64,000 nt of DNA from G041200185 sp041200185 (GTDB lineage Bacteria; Pseudomonadota; Alphaproteobacteria; BNTO01), in assembly GCA_041200185.1 (NCBI GenBank), contig CP165730.1, positions 558,001-622,000 on the forward strand, read 5' to 3'. Within the stretch, counting starts at the first letter, position 1. Every line of letters begins with the position of its first letter. Of this stretch, positions 62,865 to 64,000 are shown piece by piece. Position numbers and translations under genes: made by a program. Under the pieces are notes generated by a model. It made no database searches, was not told where the DNA came from, and saw only the letters and a list, made by a program, of their open reading frames with translations.

Positions 62865-64000
62865 TTACTCCCCCCTTCTTTCTGCCTTTTTTCTTTCGTT
62901 GGGGTCGAGTAGGGCTTTGCGGAGGCGGATAGTTTTGGGGGTGACCTCGACTCTTTCGTCATCCTCAATATAGGTCAGGGATTGTTCCAATGTCATGATT
63001 CGCGGCGGGCGGAGGCGTACGGCTTCGTCTTTGCCGGAAGCGCGCATGTTGGTGAGTTGTTTGCCTTTGACGGGATTGACACAAAGGTCGTTAGGGCGCG
63101 TGTGCTCTCCAATGATCATCCCCTCGTAGACTTTGTCGCCTGGAACAACAAAAAGTTCACCTCGAGGCTCAAGGTTAAACAAACCATACGCCACGGCTTC
63201 GCCATCTTCTGTAGAAATCAGCACGCCATTCCGCCGGCTCTCGAACGCCCCGGCATAGGGGCGGTATTCACAAAAAATATGATTGAGTATGCCCGTTCCG
63301 CGCGTATCCGTGAGAAATTGGTTGTTGAATCCAATAAGTCCACGCGATGGCCCGACAAAGGTCAATCGGGTCCGCCCTGTGCCGCAAGGGCGCATATCCG
63401 TCATTTCAGCCTTTCGTTGACTGAGTGCTTCCACGACCGCTCCTGAGTATTCGTCATCGACATCGACAAAGATCTCCTCAAACGGCTCTAGCTTAATACC
63501 AGTCTCTGGGTCGGTTTTCATGAGAATCTTCGGCCGACTGATCGACATTTCGAACCCTTCTCTCCTCATGGTTTCGATAAGCACTCCGAGCTGTAATTCG
63601 CCTCGGCCTGCAACAATCAAACTATCTTTGAGCTCTGACATGGTCACGGAAATGGCGATGTTACCCTCGGCTTCTCGCATGAGGCGATCATAAATCATTC
63701 GAAAGGTCACCTTCGTCCCTTCCCGGCCAGCGAGAGGTGAGTCATTTGCGGAAATCGTCATGGCTAATTTGGGTGGATCAACGGGGTCTGCGGAAATGAC
63801 CCGCGGCGCCTCGGGATCCACGAGGGTATCCGCTACTGTTGCTTTCTCGAGCCCTGAGACCGTCACAATCTCCCCAACGGAAGCCGAGTCCACCGGCACT
63901 CGTTCTAGACCTCGGAACGTCAACAACTTGGCAATACGGGCGTTTTCTACAATTTCGCCGGCTTGGTTCATAACTTGGACAAAGGTATTCGGCTTGATGG
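62865..64000 (-). CDS. typA: TypA/BipA ribosome-associated GTPase, 3' part (5' end outside window)
   Basis: Translational GTPase that binds the 70S ribosome and helps 50S assembly and stress responses. The frame is open to the window edge; 378 codons are visible, covering domain II onwards. Recognisable parts are IVTVSGLEKATVADTL, SPLAGREGTKVTFRMI, GRGELQLGVLIETMRREGFE (domain III), GFNNQFLTDTRGTGILNHIF and the family-specific C-terminal domain with KGKQLTNMRASGKDEAVRL. The G domain lies outside. It ends 7 bases before the inactive M16 gene. Confidence 0.97.
   Translation of the reverse strand, partial: IKPNTFVQVMNQAGEIVENARIAKLLTFRGLERVPVDSASVGEIVTVSGLEKATVADTLVDPEAPRVISADPVDPPKLAMTISANDSPLAGREGTKVTFRMIYDRLMREAEGNIAISVTMSELKDSLIVAGRGELQLGVLIETMRREGFEMSISRPKILMKTDPETGIKLEPFEEIFVDVDDEYSGAVVEALSQRKAEMTDMRPCGTGRTRLTFVGPSRGLIGFNNQFLTDTRGTGILNHIFCEYRPYAGAFESRRNGVLISTEDGEAVAYGLFNLEPRGELFVVPGDKVYEGMIIGEHTRPNDLCVNPVKGKQLTNMRASGKDEAVRLRPPRIMTLEQSLTYIEDDERVEVTPKTIRLRKALLDPNERKKAERRGE

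Noticed and set aside
1..64000. Insertion sequences, riboswitches, rRNA, tmRNA or SRP RNA
   Set aside because: No transposase motif, terminal repeats with target duplication, or recognisable conserved RNA core was found by reading; a covariance-model search would be needed to exclude small RNAs.

Overview
The window reads as chromosomal DNA of an alphaproteobacterium, probably host-associated. The alphaproteobacterial signs are PopZ (polar organiser), ChpT (phosphotransferase of the CckA-ChpT-CtrA relay), a split b'/b pair in the ATP synthase F0 operon, the methyltransferase family typical of this class, and FtsZ with the DIPAFLRR tail. Host association is an inference. It rests on about eighteen unrecognised proteins with Sec signal peptides or lipoboxes scattered between housekeeping genes, two decayed genes with several lesions, one gene split by an in-frame stop, and many long A+T-rich spacers. 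A Holosporales- or Rickettsiales-like intracellular bacterium fits, but no species marker such as rRNA is present.

Layout. 1-10 kb: the tail of an unknown gene, dnaK under a degenerate CIRCE operator, a secreted kinase-like protein, a secreted HExxH protein lying between two copies of the era 3' end, era, tRNA-Glu, and two secreted orphans. 10-23 kb: tamB and popZ among secreted orphans, a tandem gene/pseudogene pair, a methyltransferase and a large acidic secreted protein. 23-27 kb: trxA, the F0 operon (atpB, atpE, b', b) and gltX, all leftward. 27-32 kb: four rightward genes, three of them clearly secreted orphans. 32-44.5 kb: a housekeeping block of chpT, mutY, cvpA, a MORN-type protein, recO, nrdR, tolC, ftsZ, a coiled-coil protein and murJ. 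44.7-54 kb: a second HExxH gene split by a stop codon, a lipoprotein, further exported orphans, one cytoplasmic orphan and tRNA-Gln. 54-64 kb: groES-groEL behind a textbook CIRCE, a gene with multiple frameshifts, an anchored HD hydrolase, an M16 protease pair (one active, one inactive member) and the 3' part of typA.

How the genes fit together. The core genes cover protein folding (dnaK and groESL, both with HrcA-type operators), envelope building and export (tamB, tolC, murJ, M16 proteases), energy (F0), cell-cycle polarity and division (popZ, chpT, ftsZ), DNA repair (mutY, recO) and translation (gltX with tRNA-Glu, era, typA). The accessory layer is almost wholly Sec-exported proteins with no recognisable family. 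The most informative are a kinase-fold-like protein, a two-member family sharing the motif DHExxHY (one intact, one interrupted), and the era 3'-end duplication around the intact member, which suggests how such genes are gained. I see no transposase, integrase, CRISPR array, rRNA or secretion-system operon.
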